From Candidatus Aquabacterium excrementipullorum (GTDB lineage: Bacteria > Pseudomonadota > Gammaproteobacteria > Burkholderiales > Burkholderiaceae_C), in contig DXIO01000147.1 of NCBI GenBank assembly GCA_019112875.1, positions 28,735 to 92,734 of the forward strand: a DNA stretch of 64,000 bases, in the 5' to 3' direction. The position numbers and the translations under genes were made by a program. Shown here one piece after another: positions 53,909 through 63,539 of this stretch. A model generated the notes under the pieces. It searched no databases and was not told where the DNA came from. It was given only the letters and a program-made list of their open reading frames with translations. The stretch's first letter is position 1. Every line of letters starts with the position of its first letter.

Positions 53909-54810
53909 AGCACTCCAAGCCTGCTCACCACGGAACACGGGGCGGCTTCACCCTGGTGGAGCTGATCCTGGTCATCGTCATCATGGCCGTGATCGCGGCT
54001 TCGCTGGCGGTGGTCATGCGCCCAGCCTTGGACGCTTACGTCGACAGCCGTGTGCGGGCGGAGATCAGCGATCAGGCGGACTCGGCGATCAGGCGCATGT
54101 TGCGAGACGTGCGGCAAGCGGTGCCCAACTCCATCCGCATTCCCAACACGCAGTGCTTTGAATTGGTCCCGACCAGCACGGGCGGACGCTACCGGCAGGG
54201 GCGGGACACCACCAACGATGCCGCCAGTTGCGATTCGACCTGGACTTCTGCCTGCTCAGCACCGCTGGACCCTAGCCAGGCGACCACGGATTTCGACACG
54301 CTCACCCCCTTGAGCACGACGCCTTCGGCCAATGACTGGGTGGTCATCAACAACCAGAACACCTCGGATGTGTATGCCGGTGTGAACACCGCCCAGATCA
54401 CGAATGTGCAGGCCTTGAACGACACCCGCGGGCGGCTGCGCATTTCCATCGCCAGCAAGCAGTTTCCCTATGGCTACGACGGTGGGCGTTTCATGGTGGT
54501 GCCCAACAGCCAGCGAGCCGTGTTCTACGTGTGCAGCGGTGCCGACGGCACGGTTGATTCGTCAGGCAATGGCAAGGGTGTTCTGGTGAGAGTCAAGAAC
54601 TACGGCTTCAACGCAGCCTATCCCACCTCATGCCCCGCTGCCGCTTCGGGTGACATCGTGGCATCACGCGTGCTCAGCTGCACCTTCATCTACGACCCCA
54701 ACCAGGGCGCCACGCAGCAGAACGGGTTCATCTGGCTGGAGCTCACGATGACCCGCAATAATGAATCAGCGCACCTGGCCGTGGGCGCGCATGTGACCAA
54801 CTCACCATGA
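53905..54810 (+). CDS. mshO: MSHA minor pilin MshO (PulJ/PilW-like)
   Basis: This 301-residue minor prepilin has leader MKHSKPAHHGTRGG and cleavage before FTLVELILVIVIMAVIAASL, with Glu5. The helix continues into RAEISDQADSAIRRMLRDVR and QAVPNSIRI, typical of MshO. The large head (about 250 residues) suits a tip subunit. It overlaps mshD and mshP by four bases. Confidence 0.87.
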   Translation: MKHSKPAHHGTRGGFTLVELILVIVIMAVIAASLAVVMRPALDAYVDSRVRAEISDQADSAIRRMLRDVRQAVPNSIRIPNTQCFELVPTSTGGRYRQGRDTTNDAASCDSTWTSACSAPLDPSQATTDFDTLTPLSTTPSANDWVVINNQNTSDVYAGVNTAQITNVQALNDTRGRLRISIASKQFPYGYDGGRFMVVPNSQRAVFYVCSGADGTVDSSGNGKGVLVRVKNYGFNAAYPTSCPAAASGDIVASRVLSCTFIYDPNQGATQQNGFIWLELTMTRNNESAHLAVGAHVTNSP

Positions 54811-55316
54811 ACGCGCCGGCCCTCCACCGACAGACGCGGCTGCGCCCAGCGTGGCGAAAAGCCCGTGGCCTGGGCGCGCTGGCAGCCCTGGTGATCGTGG
54901 TGCTGCTGTCGGGGCTGGCGGCGGCGGTGGTGCGCCTGGGCTGGAGTTCTCAAACGGGCATGGCGCAGGATGTGACGAGCGCGCGGGCGTTGCGTGCCGC
55001 GAATTCAGGTGCCGAGTGGGGCTTGTTCCAGGCGCTGACCACCGGTGGCACCTGGACCAGTTGCGCCAACGCGACCCAGACCCTGGATCTGCGGGCCGAC
55101 ACGGGTTTCATCGTGACCGTGACCTGCTCCTCGACGCTGTACAACGAAGGCCAGACCCGGGACGAAACGGCAGACACCACCACCGCCAGCACCGTTCGGG
55201 TCTACACGATCAGCGCGGTGGCATGCAGCAGCACGACCAGTTGCCCTGACAACAGCCTTGCGGCGAATGTGGCTTATGTGGAACGAGAGCGCCTCGTTCA
55301 TGCAAGCAGCCGTTAA
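54807..55316 (+). CDS. mshP: MSHA biogenesis protein MshP (PilX/GspK-like)
   Basis: This 169-residue protein has a basic N-terminus and one hydrophobic helix (LGALAALVIVVLLSGLAAAV) without the Glu5 of standard pilins, as in MshP. It continues VRLGWSSQTGMAQDVTSARA and LRAANSGAEWGLFQAL, the signature of the MshP/PilX group. Cysteines are in SCANA, VTCSS, ACSS and SCPDN. A 112-base AT-richer gap separates it from the second MshQ-like gene. Confidence 0.85.
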   Translation: MNAPALHRQTRLRPAWRKARGLGALAALVIVVLLSGLAAAVVRLGWSSQTGMAQDVTSARALRAANSGAEWGLFQALTTGGTWTSCANATQTLDLRADTGFIVTVTCSSTLYNEGQTRDETADTTTASTVRVYTISAVACSSTTSCPDNSLAANVAYVERERLVHASSR

Positions 55317-55428
55317 TAATTGGGGGCAGATGAGGATTTGAGCGGTATTTACGGGTTTCTCATTCCACCAATCGCATTAATGTGTCGTCAAATGCTCCCA
55401 GAGGAGCCGCGACGCGCGAGGGGATCAC

Positions 55429-58400
55429 ATGAGAGCTGCAGTACGGAAGCTGATGGCCTCCCCTTGCGGGGTGCCGGTTCTGGCAGTAGTGCAGTCCACC
55501 CGTCATCACGCCTGGTGGCTGTTCGCCTGTCTGTTGTCTCTGCTATGCCTGCCGGGTGCAGCTTGGGCGCAACTGACCATCAAGACTCCGGGGGACTCGG
55601 GCTACAACAGTCCACCCGCGCAGGCCAATCTGCGCACCGTGGACTTCGGCACCCTGACCCTGGCCAATGAGGTGTCGGCATCTCGTGTCAGCACTGGCGG
55701 CACGGGCACGCTGACATTTCCCTCCTCCAGCCAGCCTCAGAATTTCTCGGGTGCGTATGCCGAACTGGATTCGGGCACGGGCAGTTCGGGCAAGACGGCG
55801 ACCATCAATTTCCTGGGCTCGGGCACCAACTACGTGGGCTTCCTGTGGGCCGTGGCGGTGAATAATCCGGACACGCTCAAGGTCACGTACACGCTCAGCA
55901 ACAACACCACGCTCACGGTGTCGAACTGCCAGTCGTCGAACTCCGGATGCGTGGCGGGCTATGTGCCTGGTTCCTGGCTGACCCAGTTGATCAGCGGCTT
56001 GATCGGCCTGGTGTTCGGCAGTGGCGCACCCAACTATGGCTCGGTGTACATGAACTATGTGCCACCCTCCGGCCTGACGGTCACCAAGGTGGATTTCTAC
56101 GCCAAGTACTACACCAACTGCTTCTTGATCTTCATCTGCTCGGACAAGAGCCAATACGTGTGGGTGGACAACCTGAGCTACACGGACACAGTGCAACTGC
56201 ACCATCTGGAAGTCAGCACGCCTTCGTCCTCTGTGGCCAGCGGAACCAACCTCACGTACTCCATCAAGGCCTGCGGCAACGCGAGTTGCTCCACGCTGTA
56301 CACCGCGGGCGTGACCGGCTCCTTGGCGTTGAGTGGTACCGGCATGGCGGCCACCTACCCAGCCGGTGCTTCTTTTTCGATCCCGCTGGGCAGTGCCACG
56401 ACCACGGTGGTGGCCAGCCTGTCGCCGGGCGGAACGGCCACCGTGGGCTTGTCCGGCACGTCGCCCACGCCCGCCACGACACCGCAGGTCTACTGCGGCC
56501 TGGGGGTGACCGCCACCAGCAGTACCACCTGCAACCTGACGGTGACGCAGGCGCTGCACCACATCGAGATCTCGAGCAACGTCAACCCGGCGGTCACGTG
56601 TTCGCCCATCACCTATACGGTCAGGGCCTGTGCGGACAGCGCCTGCACGACCGCCTATACGGTCGGCCTGACCGGCACACTCAAGGTGACGGGTACCGGC
56701 GTCACGGTCAATCCTGCAGCGGGCGTGGCGTTCACGATTCCTTCGGGCAGCTCGTCGGTCGATGCTTCCTTCAATGTAACCACTGCGGGCACAGTGGCTG
56801 CGGCGCTCAGTGGGCTGTCGCTGTCGCCGTCCAATACGGTGGTCTGCGGCACCAACACGTCGCAGGGCTCCAACGTCTGCAACGTCACGGTGGGCAATTC
56901 GGCGCTGTACCTGGTCGCGCCCAACCATTTCTCGGAGGCCGTGTCATCGCTCACGGTCAAGGCCGTGCAGGCTTCGACCACCAATTCAAGCGTGTGCGTG
57001 CCGGCCTTCACCACGGCCAAGGCCGTGACCCTCAAGTGCAGCTATGCCAACCCCACGACCGGGACCTTGCCTGTAAGGGTGGGAGGCGTTGCGTTGAACA
57101 GCGCCAACAGCACTGCGGCTGCATGCGATGGCGTGGGGCGAAGCATGAACCTGAGCTTCGATGCCACGGGGACGGCGTCGCCCAACTTGCAGTACGCTGA
57201 CGTGGGACAAATGACGGTGACGGCGACGTACACGGGAACAGGCTCCGAAGCTGGGTTGAGCATGTCGGGCAGCACCTCTTTCATAGCCGTTCCCGCGTCC
57301 GTGACGGTATCGGGCGTACCGTCGGCGGTCACCAAGGCCGGAACCGACCTCTTGCCCTCCGTGACAGTGAAGAACAGCGGCGGTGCTGCCACCCCCAACT
57401 TCGGCCGGGAGACCACGCCAGCCACCGTCACGCTGGCCATTGCCAAGACGCAGCCCACCGGCACGGGCGCCGTCTTCGGAACACTTTCTCTGACGAGTGC
57501 GGCGGTGACAACCAATTTCACCGCAGGCACGACGCAGACGCTCTCGTTCACCAACGGGGTATCCACTGCACTCACGGCGCGCTGGTCGGAAGTGGGCGCG
57601 ATGACATTCACGGCGACCTTGGTGGGCGGCGCCTACCTGGGGGTGACCGATGCCTTGAGCTCGGTGGCGACGTTGACGTCCATCCCCGACAAGTTCTCCG
57701 TCACGGTCACGCCCACGGCGGGCTGCCCTGCGTTCTTCTTCAACAGCCAGCCGATGGAGTTGAAGGTGACGGCGCTCAACCTGCAAGGCGCGACCACGCT
57801 CAATTACGACGGATCGTCCTTGACCACGCCGAACCAGGCCTATCCTGCGTCCGTGGCCTTGAGTGCGCCGTCCAGCGTGGGCGCGTTGAACCCTTTGAGC
57901 TTGGCCCTGTCGGCGTTCAACAAGGGTGTTGCCACCGTGCCAACCACGGCGACGACACCGCTGATCTTCATCTTTGGCAGCAAGCTGGGTGCGCCCACAA
58001 CGATCGGGCTGAAAGTCACCGAAATCGGCGGCAACGCCGTGACCAACACCACGATCCCCACCATCGCCTTGCGCAGCGGACGGCTGCGCACGTTCAACAA
58101 GTTCGGCTCCGAGAAGCAGGTCATGGATGTCAACCTGCAATCGCAGTACTGGACGGGCAAGGCCTGGGTCATCAACGCACTGGACAGCTGTACCGCCATT
58201 CCCATGAGCGCGGTAAGCCTGAGTGGCTACAAGAGCAACAAGGGCGACGTGAGCTCTTCCTGGACCACCACCGCCAGCCCGCATCCTGACTACGCGACCA
58301 CGGTCAATGGCGCGAGCGCGGTACAGGTCAAGAATGGAACAGCCAGCATCCGGCTGTCCGCGCCCAGCCCGACGGCTACAGGTTCCGTGGATCTGGCCAT

Positions 58401-58602
58401 CAATCTGGGCGCAGCCGTCAGCGGTTCGGATCTGTCCTGCCTGTCGACCCATGCGAGCACCACTGGAGCGGGCATGCCCTGGCTGCGCTCTCAGAATGGC
58501 AATTGCGTCGCCACGTACGACCGGGACCCTTCCGCCCGACTCACCTTCGGTATCTATACCCCCGAAAGCACGAAAACCATCTACGGCCGCGAACTGTATT
58601 GA
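55429..58602 (+). CDS. mshQ: MshQ-like surface protein 2: distinct N-terminal beta domain, Ig-like modules, DUF6701
   Basis: This 1,057-residue exported protein has a long signal (WWLFACLLSLLCLPGAAWA). An N-terminal domain of about 200 residues (49-250: VDFGTLTLANEVSASRVST, NFSGAYAELDSGTGSSGKTA, YVGFLWAVAVNNPDTLKV, YVWVDNLSYTDT) differs from the LamG of protein 1. It resembles beta-sandwich domains of exosortase-type surface proteins by eye only. Two Ig-like modules (about 257 and 376) and a C-terminal DUF6701 (about 490-1057, ending ARLTFGIYTPESTKTIYGRE) are clearly homologous to protein 1. GAGGGG supports ATG 55429. Confidence 0.88.
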   Translation: MRAAVRKLMASPCGVPVLAVVQSTRHHAWWLFACLLSLLCLPGAAWAQLTIKTPGDSGYNSPPAQANLRTVDFGTLTLANEVSASRVSTGGTGTLTFPSSSQPQNFSGAYAELDSGTGSSGKTATINFLGSGTNYVGFLWAVAVNNPDTLKVTYTLSNNTTLTVSNCQSSNSGCVAGYVPGSWLTQLISGLIGLVFGSGAPNYGSVYMNYVPPSGLTVTKVDFYAKYYTNCFLIFICSDKSQYVWVDNLSYTDTVQLHHLEVSTPSSSVASGTNLTYSIKACGNASCSTLYTAGVTGSLALSGTGMAATYPAGASFSIPLGSATTTVVASLSPGGTATVGLSGTSPTPATTPQVYCGLGVTATSSTTCNLTVTQALHHIEISSNVNPAVTCSPITYTVRACADSACTTAYTVGLTGTLKVTGTGVTVNPAAGVAFTIPSGSSSVDASFNVTTAGTVAAALSGLSLSPSNTVVCGTNTSQGSNVCNVTVGNSALYLVAPNHFSEAVSSLTVKAVQASTTNSSVCVPAFTTAKAVTLKCSYANPTTGTLPVRVGGVALNSANSTAAACDGVGRSMNLSFDATGTASPNLQYADVGQMTVTATYTGTGSEAGLSMSGSTSFIAVPASVTVSGVPSAVTKAGTDLLPSVTVKNSGGAATPNFGRETTPATVTLAIAKTQPTGTGAVFGTLSLTSAAVTTNFTAGTTQTLSFTNGVSTALTARWSEVGAMTFTATLVGGAYLGVTDALSSVATLTSIPDKFSVTVTPTAGCPAFFFNSQPMELKVTALNLQGATTLNYDGSSLTTPNQAYPASVALSAPSSVGALNPLSLALSAFNKGVATVPTTATTPLIFIFGSKLGAPTTIGLKVTEIGGNAVTNTTIPTIALRSGRLRTFNKFGSEKQVMDVNLQSQYWTGKAWVINALDSCTAIPMSAVSLSGYKSNKGDVSSSWTTTASPHPDYATTVNGASAVQVKNGTASIRLSAPSPTATGSVDLAINLGAAVSGSDLSCLSTHASTTGAGMPWLRSQNGNCVATYDRDPSARLTFGIYTPESTKTIYGRELY

Positions 58603-58612
58603 TGAAAATCTC

Positions 58613-58639
58613 TCAATAGGCTGTAAAAGCTGCCGATAA
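58613..58639 (+). promoter_or_regulatory. FliA (sigma-28) type promoter of the chemoreceptor gene
   Basis: GCCGATAA at 58632 is an exact match to the sigma-28 -10 element. TCAATAGG at 58613, 11 bases upstream, is a weaker match to the -35 element (TAAAGTTT). The start would lie about 95 bases before the chemoreceptor start codon. Confidence 0.6.
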
Positions 58640-58739
58640 ATCCGATATGCGCGCCCGGAACGGCGCCCATGTTGCCGCAAGTCTCCGCAGTCCCGGGTCT
58701 CGTGTGGCAACCATCCACACGAATCAATTGGAGATTTGC

Positions 58740-60491
58740 ATGCTGCTGTTGCAACAGTTCAAGGTGGGCACCAAGCTCGCCTTGGGGTTCGGTGCCGTCC
58801 TGACCGCCATCCTCGTGGTGGCCGGGTTCTCCATCTACCAGCTCAAGCTGATCAGCGACCGGTCGCAGGAAATCGCCACCGTGCACCTGTCCGGCGTGCG
58901 CGATGCGCTCCTGATCAGCGAGTCCGCTACCCGCTACCGCGTGCGGGAATACCGCCTGGCCATGACCAAGCCTGAAGAGATCGAGAAGGTCGCCCAGCGC
59001 ATGGAAGCCGCCGTCGAGGCCGTGGACAAGCACCGCAAGAGCTACGAAGCCTCCATCTCTGGCGAAGAAGAGCGCGGGCTTTACAATGAGTTCGTCAAGC
59101 GCTGGGACACCTACCGGGCGACCAGCCAGGCCATGAAGTCCAAGCTGCAGGCTGGCGACCGTGAAGGCGCCATGGCCATCATGACCACCGACAGCCTCAA
59201 GCACTTCGATGGTGTGGTCGAGTCGCTCAAGGCCATGAGCGAGTTCAACGACAAGTCGGCGCAGGCCGCCAGCGACGAGGCTGCTGCCATGGCCGCCCGC
59301 GCCCGCAACCTGATCCTCGGCGTGGTCGGCCTGGCCCTTCTGGGCGGTATCGGCCTGAGCATGAGCATCTCCCGCGCCGTGACCCGCCCGCTGCTCGGCG
59401 CGCTGACGCTGGCCGAGGCCGTCTCCGATGGCGATCTGACACACAGCCTTAACGCGTCGGGCGACGACGAACTGGCCAAGCTGACCCGTGCGCTCGTCAA
59501 GATGGTGGATCAACTGCGCTCGGTGGTGGGCGAGGTGCGCGGCGGGGTGCACGCCGTCTCCATGGCCTCTGGCGAGATCGCCTCGGGCAGCCACAACTTG
59601 TCGTCTCGAACCGAAGAGGCCGCCGCAAGCCTGCAGGAAACCGCCTCGGCGATGGAAGAGCTGACCGGCACCATGAGCCACGCAGCCGACACGGCCCAGC
59701 AGGCCAACCAGCTGGCCGTGCACGCCACCAGTTCCGCCCAGCGTGGTGGTGACGTGGTCTCGCGCGTGGTCAACAACATGGGTCAGATCACCGATTCGTC
59801 GCGCAAGATCTCCGACATCATCGGCGTGATCGATGGCATCGCCTTCCAGACCAACATCCTGGCCTTGAACGCGGCGGTGGAAGCCGCACGTGCCGGTGAG
59901 CAAGGCCGTGGCTTCGCGGTCGTGGCGGGTGAGGTGCGCACCCTGGCACAGCGCAGCGCCCAGGCCGCCAAGGAGATCAAGCTCCTGATCACCGAGTCGG
60001 TCGAGACGGTGGAGTCCGGCTCGCAACTGGTCAAGGACGCTGGCCAGGTGATGGAGGAAATCGTCTCCAGCGTGCAGCGTGTCACCGACCTCATGGGTGA
60101 GTTGGCCGCGGCCTCGTCCGAGCAGAAGAACGGCATCGGCCAGATCAACATCGCGGTGACGCAACTGGATCAGGTCACGCAGCAGAACGCGGCGCTGGTG
60201 GAAGAAACCGCCGCCGCGGCCTCTTCCTTGAGCGAGCAGGCCAAGCGCCTGAACACCGTGGTGTCGGTGTTCAAGGTGGGCACCGAGGGCACGGCGGCCG
60301 ATCCCGCGTCGGCCGACACCATGACGCGCCAGGTGATCCACCGCGCCAAGAGCCCGGTGCGGCCGCCGGCCGTGGCCAGGCGCCCGGCAGCGCCCGCGGT
60401 GGGCAAGTCGTCTGCTGCGACTGCCGCGCTGCCGCCCTCCGCCCCCGCCGCCACCACGGCAGCCAGCCCTGACGATTGGGAAACGTTCTGA
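58740..60491 (+). CDS. Methyl-accepting chemotaxis protein
   Basis: This 583-residue inner-membrane receptor has a first helix at 10-32 (VGTKLALGFGAVLTAILVVA), a four-helix-bundle ligand domain (about 35-185, ISDRSQEIATVHLSGVRDAL), a second helix near 190-215 (LILGVVGLALLGGIGLSMSI) and a HAMP domain. The signalling tip is intact: IDGIAFQTNILALNAAVEAA, then RAGEQGRGFAVVAGEVRTLA. An Ala/Pro-rich tail of about 60 residues ends in DDWETF, a CheR/CheB-docking pentapeptide. The ligand is unknown. GGAG before ATG 58740 sets the start. Confidence 0.95.
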   Translation: MLLLQQFKVGTKLALGFGAVLTAILVVAGFSIYQLKLISDRSQEIATVHLSGVRDALLISESATRYRVREYRLAMTKPEEIEKVAQRMEAAVEAVDKHRKSYEASISGEEERGLYNEFVKRWDTYRATSQAMKSKLQAGDREGAMAIMTTDSLKHFDGVVESLKAMSEFNDKSAQAASDEAAAMAARARNLILGVVGLALLGGIGLSMSISRAVTRPLLGALTLAEAVSDGDLTHSLNASGDDELAKLTRALVKMVDQLRSVVGEVRGGVHAVSMASGEIASGSHNLSSRTEEAAASLQETASAMEELTGTMSHAADTAQQANQLAVHATSSAQRGGDVVSRVVNNMGQITDSSRKISDIIGVIDGIAFQTNILALNAAVEAARAGEQGRGFAVVAGEVRTLAQRSAQAAKEIKLLITESVETVESGSQLVKDAGQVMEEIVSSVQRVTDLMGELAAASSEQKNGIGQINIAVTQLDQVTQQNAALVEETAAAASSLSEQAKRLNTVVSVFKVGTEGTAADPASADTMTRQVIHRAKSPVRPPAVARRPAAPAVGKSSAATAALPPSAPAATTAASPDDWETF

Positions 60492-60521
60492 ACGAGAGGG
60501 GCGGGGGCTTCCTGCAGCAGC

Positions 60522-60549
60522 GCGCCCGCGTCTGAACGGAAGCGGGCGC
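60522..60549. terminator. GC-rich hairpin after the chemoreceptor gene
   Basis: GCGCCCGC and GCGGGCGC form a perfect eight-base stem with a 12-base loop, 31 bases after the receptor stop. No U-tract follows, so termination is possible but not certain. Confidence 0.4.
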
Positions 60550-60643
60550 GACGGGCCCGCCATGCCACGATGGGAACCTTTCAGGCCAGGCCCTACACTG
60601 ACCCGTAGACCTGTCATCCCGGCCTGCGGGCCCTTTCGTGCTC

Positions 60644-63463
60644 ATGACCCTTCATCACGTTCATGCCGTTCGCGCTTCGCACGGCCGTCCTGCCTTGATG
60701 TTCCTGTCCGCCATCGGATTGGCCTGCGCCCTGGTCGCGGCACCCCGAATGGCCCATGCAGCCGACAAGCCCGCTGCGACGGCGAAATCCTCCGCCAAAA
60801 CGCCAGCCCGTGCACCGGTCGCCATCACCACCGTCGAAGGCGTTTCGGAATACCGCTTGCCCAATGGCCTGCAGGTGCTGCTGGTGCCTGACGATGCCAA
60901 GCCCACCACGCTGGTCAACATGACCTACCGTGTGGGCTCCCGCTACGAAAGCTACGGCGAGACCGGCATGGCCCACCTGCTGGAGCACCTGCTGTTCAAG
61001 GGCTCACCTCGTCACCCACAGGTGTGGGCCGAGTTCAGCAAGCGTGGCCTGAGCGCCAATGGCAGCACCACCTTTGATCGCACCAACTACTTCGCCAGCT
61101 TTGCCGCCAACGACGACAACCTGCGCTGGTACCTGCAGTGGCAGGCCGACGCCATGGTCAACAGCTTCATCGCGCGCAAGGACCTCGATTCCGAGATGAC
61201 CGTGGTGCGCAACGAGATGGAGATGGGCGAGAACAGCCCCGGCCGCATCCTGTTCGAGAAAACGCTCTCGGGCATGTACCAGTGGCACAACTACGGCAAG
61301 TCCACCATCGGCGCCCGCACCGACGTCGAAGGCGTGGACATCACCCGCCTGCAGGCGTTCTACAAGAAGTACTACCAGCCCGACAACGCCACCTTGATCA
61401 TCACCGGCAAGTTCGAGCCGGCCAAGGTGCTGGCCTGGGTGCAGGAGTACTTCGGCCCCATCCCGCGGCCCGCCGCCAAGCCCGCGCCGATGTACACCCT
61501 CGACCCGGTGCAGGATGGCGAACGCAGCGTGACATTGCGGCGCGTGGGCGGCGTGCCCCTGATCTATGCCGGCTACCACGTGGCGCCTGGCGCAGCGCCG
61601 GATTACGCGGCGGTCGAACTGCTCGATCTGATCCTGGGCGACACGCCCTCGGGCCGCCTGCACAAGCAGCTCACCGAGAAGCAGCTGGCGGCATCGGTGT
61701 TCGCCTTCTCTGAAGGTCTGGCTGATCCGGGCTTCATGATCGTGGGCGCTCAGTTGAGCCCTGAGCAGAGCCTGGACAAGGCCCGTGAGGTGCTGACCGG
61801 CGTGGCCGAGTCCCTGGCCCGCGAGCCCATCACAGCCGATGAACTGGAGCGCGCCCGCGCCAAGTGGCTCAAGGCCTGGGACATGGGTTTTGCCGATCCA
61901 CAGCAGGTCGGCGCTGGCCTGTCCGAGTCGGTGTCGCAGGGCGATTGGCGCCTGTTCTTCCTGATCCGTGATCGGGTCAAGGCACTCACCCTGGCCGATG
62001 TACAGCGCGTGGCCACGCAGGTGTTGCTGCCTTCGAACCGCACGCTGGGCGAGTACGTGCCCACGGCACAGCCTGTTCGTGCCCAGGCGCCGGCGCGGGT
62101 GGACGTGGCCGCCCAGTTCAAGGACTACAAGCCCGAAGCCAAGACAGAGCAGGTCGAGGCCTTCGATGCCAGCCCGGCCAACATCGATGCGCGCACGCAG
62201 CGCTTCGACCTGGAGCCAGGCCTGAAGGTGGCTTTGTTGCCCAAGGCCTCGCGCGGACAGGCCGTCAAGGCGGTGCTGACCTTGCGCTATGGCGATGAGC
62301 AATCGCTCAAGGGCTGGGGCGAGGTGCCATCGGCCCTGGCGGAACTGCTCGACAAGGGCACTGCGGGCCTGAACCGCCAGCAGGTGCAGGACAAGCTCGA
62401 TGCGCTGCAATCCGAAATCGGTTTCAGTGCAGGTGGCGGTGTGCTCACCGTCAGCATCGAATCCCGCCGCGAGCACCTGCCCGCGGTCATCACGCTGGTG
62501 GGCCAGTTGCTTCGGCAGCCCGCCTTGCCGGCGGATGTCCTGGAAGAGGTGCGCCGTCAGGCGCTGTCAGCCGTGGAGGCCCAACGCAAGGAGCCCGGCG
62601 CGGTGGTCAGCAATGCCCTGGCACGCCATGGCAACCCCTATCCGGTGGGCGATGTGCGCTACGCCCGCACCTTCGACGAGATCGAGGCCGACTGGAAGAG
62701 CGTGTCCGTCGACCGTGTGCGGGCCTTCCACGACAGCTTCCTCAGCGCCTCCCATGGCGAGTTCGCTGCCGTGGGCGATTTCGATGCGCCTGCCGTGCGC
62801 GCGGCCTTGGCTGCCGCCGTCAAGGATTGGCGCTCGAACAAGCCTTATGCGCGCGTACCCAATCCTCTGGTTGCCGTGGCCCCTACCCGACTGCTGCTCG
62901 CGACGCCGGACAAGCAGAACGCGACGCTCACCGTGACCCAGTCGGTTCCCTTGAGCGATCGGGACGTGGATTACCCCGCACTGACGCTGGCCAATTACTT
63001 GCTGGGCTCTGGCGGAGATTCCCGCCTGTGGAACCGCATCCGCGAGAAGGAAGGCCTCTCCTACAGCGTCTACAGCTACGTGGAGTGGAATAACATCGAA
63101 CGCAACTCTGAATGGGTGGCTTCTGCCATCTTCGCGCCGCAGAACCTTGAGAAGGTTGAAAAGGCGCTGCAGGAAGAGGTTCAGCGTGCGCTGGCACAAG
63201 GCTTCACCCAGGCGGAACTCGATGCCGGGCGCAAAGGCCTGTTGAATTACCGGCGCCTGTCTCGGGCGCAGGATGGGCGCCTGGCGCAGGCCTGGGCCAG
63301 CAATCTTTACCTGGGCCGCACCTTCGCGGAATCTGCCAAGGTGGACGCCGCGCTGGAAACGCTCACCCTGGACCAGGTCAATGCGGCATTGCGCAAGTAT
63401 GTTCAGCCTGCCCAATTCGTGACCGGAATCGGCGGAGATTTCAAACCACCGTCCAAGCCCTGA
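60644..63463 (+). CDS. Secreted M16 family zinc metallopeptidase, double-domain form
   Basis: This 939-residue protein has a signal peptide ([19 protein letters not shown], then HAA). The N-terminal M16 half holds the inverted zinc motif HLLEH in [15 protein letters not shown], with the downstream Glu in [13 protein letters not shown]. The C-terminal half (about 510-939) lacks HxxEH but keeps the Arg/Tyr pair in [15 protein letters not shown], as usual for the inactive half of the clam shell. It would degrade peptides in the periplasm. The ATG at 60644 is used; a GTG at 60638 is in frame. It is followed by a shared terminator. Confidence 0.93.
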   Translation: MTLHHVHAVRASHGRPALMFLSAIGLACALVAAPRMAHAADKPAATAKSSAKTPARAPVAITTVEGVSEYRLPNGLQVLLVPDDAKPTTLVNMTYRVGSRYESYGETGMAHLLEHLLFKGSPRHPQVWAEFSKRGLSANGSTTFDRTNYFASFAANDDNLRWYLQWQADAMVNSFIARKDLDSEMTVVRNEMEMGENSPGRILFEKTLSGMYQWHNYGKSTIGARTDVEGVDITRLQAFYKKYYQPDNATLIITGKFEPAKVLAWVQEYFGPIPRPAAKPAPMYTLDPVQDGERSVTLRRVGGVPLIYAGYHVAPGAAPDYAAVELLDLILGDTPSGRLHKQLTEKQLAASVFAFSEGLADPGFMIVGAQLSPEQSLDKAREVLTGVAESLAREPITADELERARAKWLKAWDMGFADPQQVGAGLSESVSQGDWRLFFLIRDRVKALTLADVQRVATQVLLPSNRTLGEYVPTAQPVRAQAPARVDVAAQFKDYKPEAKTEQVEAFDASPANIDARTQRFDLEPGLKVALLPKASRGQAVKAVLTLRYGDEQSLKGWGEVPSALAELLDKGTAGLNRQQVQDKLDALQSEIGFSAGGGVLTVSIESRREHLPAVITLVGQLLRQPALPADVLEEVRRQALSAVEAQRKEPGAVVSNALARHGNPYPVGDVRYARTFDEIEADWKSVSVDRVRAFHDSFLSASHGEFAAVGDFDAPAVRAALAAAVKDWRSNKPYARVPNPLVAVAPTRLLLATPDKQNATLTVTQSVPLSDRDVDYPALTLANYLLGSGGDSRLWNRIREKEGLSYSVYSYVEWNNIERNSEWVASAIFAPQNLEKVEKALQEEVQRALAQGFTQAELDAGRKGLLNYRRLSRAQDGRLAQAWASNLYLGRTFAESAKVDAALETLTLDQVNAALRKYVQPAQFVTGIGGDFKPPSKP

Positions 63464-63482
63464 GCGCGTTGAGCCAAACAAA

Positions 63483-63509
63483 AAGCCGCAGCATGCTGCG
63501 GCTTTTTTG
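63483..63509. terminator. Bidirectional terminator between M16 peptidase and H-NS genes
   Basis: AAGCCGCAGC and GCTGCGGCTT pair (a near-perfect palindrome around ATGC), with AAAA upstream and TTTTTT downstream. It can therefore end transcripts from both convergent genes. Confidence 0.92.
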
Positions 63510-63539
63510 TGCCTTCGGCCTGGGGCCGAAGGATCGACT

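Noticed and set aside
58581..60617. Minus-strand open frame of 678 codons
   Set aside because: It is antisense to the chemoreceptor gene and consists of low-complexity His/Arg/Gly sequence.
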